Shown here in pieces: positions 32,201 through 33,121 of a DNA stretch of 33,121 nt. Numbering within the stretch: the stretch's first letter is position 1; each line of letters begins with the position of its first letter. The notes under the pieces are model-generated. The model worked only from the letters and a program-made list of their open reading frames with translations, searched no databases and was not told the DNA's origin. The stretch comes from Pseudolabrys sp. GTDB taxonomy: Bacteria > Pseudomonadota > Alphaproteobacteria > Rhizobiales > Xanthobacteraceae. The position numbers and the translations under genes are program-made. The stretch covers positions 1 to 33,121 of the forward strand of contig JAHBZF010000027.1 of assembly GCA_019635575.1 (NCBI GenBank), read 5' to 3'.

Positions 32201-32725
32201 TGGAAGCACGAACACCTGCGTGCCGAGCCCGGCGACGCGGTAAAGCTCCATCACATCCTGATTGTACATGCGAATGCAGCCATAGGAGACAAAGCGGCCG
32301 ACGGACGCGGGATTGTTGGTGCCGTGGATCGCGTAGCTGCCGTAGTCGAGCGCGAGCACGGCGACGCCGAGCGGATTGTTCGGCGCACCGCCGGGAATGA
32401 CGCGCGGCAGATGCGGGCTGTCGCGCCGCACATCGGGCGGCGGCGCCCAGGCCGGATTGATCTGCTTGCTGTAGACGCTGGCGCGGCCTGACCACGCCTT
32501 GCCCGCGCGGCCGACACCGACCGGATAGCGCCACGCCATGCCCGGTGCGGCGACATAGTAGAGATGCCGCTCATTGGTGCGCACGACGATCGAGCCGACC
32601 GGATAACCGTGGAACATCACGGTCTCGCGCGCGGCCACAGGCGCCGCCGTCAGCAGCGCCGCAACCAAAGCCGCGACGGCAGCAACAACAGCAAGAGCGA
32701 GCGTGGGAAAGCGCGGCATTTTCAT
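32198..32725 (-). CDS. L,D-transpeptidase (YkuD family)
   Basis: A periplasmic enzyme of about 175 residues with a signal or anchor segment at 5-33 (ends APVAA) and one YkuD catalytic domain. The active-site motif is HGTNNPASVGRFVSYGCIRM (His134 and nucleophile Cys150), preceded by ERHLYYV and YPVGVGRAGKAWSG. Such enzymes make 3-3 cross-links in peptidoglycan or attach outer-membrane proteins to it, both important in Rhizobiales with polar growth. ATG 32725 was chosen. ATG 32746 would add seven residues. The stop codon lies inside the dispersed repeat. It is a single gene on the minus strand with convergent nuclease gene downstream. Confidence 0.93.
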   Translation of the reverse strand: MKMPRFPTLALAVVAAVAALVAALLTAAPVAARETVMFHGYPVGSIVVRTNERHLYYVAAPGMAWRYPVGVGRAGKAWSGRASVYSKQINPAWAPPPDVRRDSPHLPRVIPGGAPNNPLGVAVLALDYGSYAIHGTNNPASVGRFVSYGCIRMYNQDVMELYRVAGLGTQVFVLP

Positions 32726-32822
32726 GCCGGGAAAATAGCGACGCATCGCGCCGCGCGCGGCAACAGCCGTGGATTAACGTAAACACCGCCGGTCCATGCG
32801 TCTTTTGCTGTTTGCGGCCACG

Positions 32823-32946
32823 TCACCGGACGCCGGCAAACAATCCGTCGAGCGCCTTCGGCAAGTCCTCAAACGTGTCGATGGTGGCGTCAGCCGCGGT
32901 TCCGGCGCGTGATACGCCGCCACAGCTGTAGCGCGCGCCTCGCGAA
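32823..32946 (-). pseudogene. Possible 3' remnant of a HAD-like hydrolase gene
   Basis: On the minus strand, a clean reading frame of about 38 codons with gene-like codon use ends at a TGA (32823-32825). The decoded tail includes RYSCGGVSRAGTAADATIDT followed by FEDLPKALDGL. This resembles the C-terminal end of HAD-type phosphatases (…GADA-IDTF-ELP…). There is no start codon or earlier part of the gene: directly upstream is the acs terminator. It is best read as a gene fragment, but the family call rests on a short stretch. Confidence 0.35.
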
Positions 32947-32952
32947 AAAAGC

Positions 32953-32982
32953 AAAAGCCGCCTGCGGTTGCAGGCGGCTTTG
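32953..32982 (-). terminator. Intrinsic terminator after acs
   Basis: AGCCGCCTGC (32956-32965), loop GGTT, GCAGGCGGCT (32970-32979) form a perfect 10-bp stem. On the minus strand it is followed by TTTTGCTTTTTT, so it ends transcripts coming from the acs gene about 20 bases past its stop codon. Confidence 0.9.
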
Positions 32983-32998
32983 CCGATCCGGAAAAATT

Positions 32999-33121
32999 TT
33001 ACGCTTTCTCGGTCGCTTTCTTGTTCTGACGGTTTTTCACCAGATCGTCGACCACGGCGGGATCGGCCAGCGTCGTGGTGTCGCCGAGGGCGCTCGGCTC
33101 ATCCTCGGCGATCTTGCGCAG
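32999..33121 (-). CDS. acs: Acetyl-CoA synthetase, C-terminal end (partial)
   Basis: Only the last 40 codons are inside the window. On the minus strand the frame decodes to [20 protein letters not shown] followed by [20 protein letters not shown] and a TAA stop. This is the characteristic C-terminal end of acetate-CoA ligase (Acs), which activates acetate to acetyl-CoA via acetyl-AMP. The acetylatable lysine region and all other catalytic motifs lie beyond the window edge, so the rest of the gene cannot be judged. The gene is followed by a strong intrinsic terminator. Confidence 0.85.
   Translation of the reverse strand: MRKIAEDEPSALGDTTTLADPAVVDDLVKNRQNKKATEKA

Overview
The window looks like chromosome from a GC-rich alphaproteobacterium of the order Hyphomicrobiales, most likely close to Bradyrhizobium, Rhodopseudomonas, Afipia or Pseudolabrys. 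The basis is gene content and gene style: an Omp25/RopB-type beta-barrel with the SWTGFY signature, the 180-kDa class NAD-glutamate dehydrogenase, a heparinase II/III gene between purH and rsmB, a CnoX-LON-Trm112 string, and two dispersed repeat types I recognise as typical of Bradyrhizobium-like genomes. No phage, transposase, CRISPR or plasmid genes were seen.

Layout. Positions 1-3257 hold minus-strand housekeeping genes: a GST, a Trm112-like protein, a LON-domain protein and CnoX in one probable operon, then a ProX-type tRNA-editing protein. A tRNA-Gly(GCC) with a good promoter and terminator follows (3324-3531). From 3.6 to 11.9 kb lies an envelope and signalling block: a small OM beta-barrel, a large DUF1302 OM protein, a 7TMR-DISM-type sensor histidine kinase with a stand-alone receiver, a MarR-type repressor, a tiny secreted repeat protein, an OM channel and another small secreted protein. 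Next come two minus-strand genes, a TctC-type binding protein and a relative of 4,5-dihydroxyphthalate decarboxylase. About 0.86 kb without a confident gene follows (13926-14789), then an FkbM methyltransferase and another OM beta-barrel. From 16.7 to 20.8 kb a minus-strand operon encodes a peroxidase-related AhpD-like protein, NAD-malic enzyme and gamma-glutamyltransferase. It is divergent from the 1614-residue NAD-glutamate dehydrogenase (21096-25940). The rest is purH, heparinase-like, rsmB, a small secreted protein, a membrane-anchored nuclease, an L,D-transpeptidase and the C-terminal end of acs.

The most interesting signal is a palindromic box, GCTCA-S-TGAGC, that occurs only in the promoter regions of the 3.6-11.9 kb block. 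Exact copies lie upstream of the beta-barrel gene (3673), upstream of the kinase gene (6530) and between marR and the small secreted gene (9845). A degenerate copy with shared flanks lies before the OM channel gene (10270). In the three exact copies a TATAA-type -10 sequence directly abuts the palindrome. The simplest reading is a local regulon repressed by the MarR protein encoded in its middle, joining several outer-membrane proteins and a two-component sensor. The adjacent phthalate-decarboxylase-like and TctC genes suggest, by inference only, a role in sensing and taking up an aromatic or other hydrophobic acid.

A second coherent group is 16.7-25.9 kb, where glutamate release (GGT), glutamate oxidation (NAD-GDH) and malate oxidation (malic enzyme) sit around a divergent promoter region with a perfect 16-bp palindrome. 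Dispersed repeats sit at gene ends, and two copies of one of them supply the stop codons of three genes around the nuclease gene.
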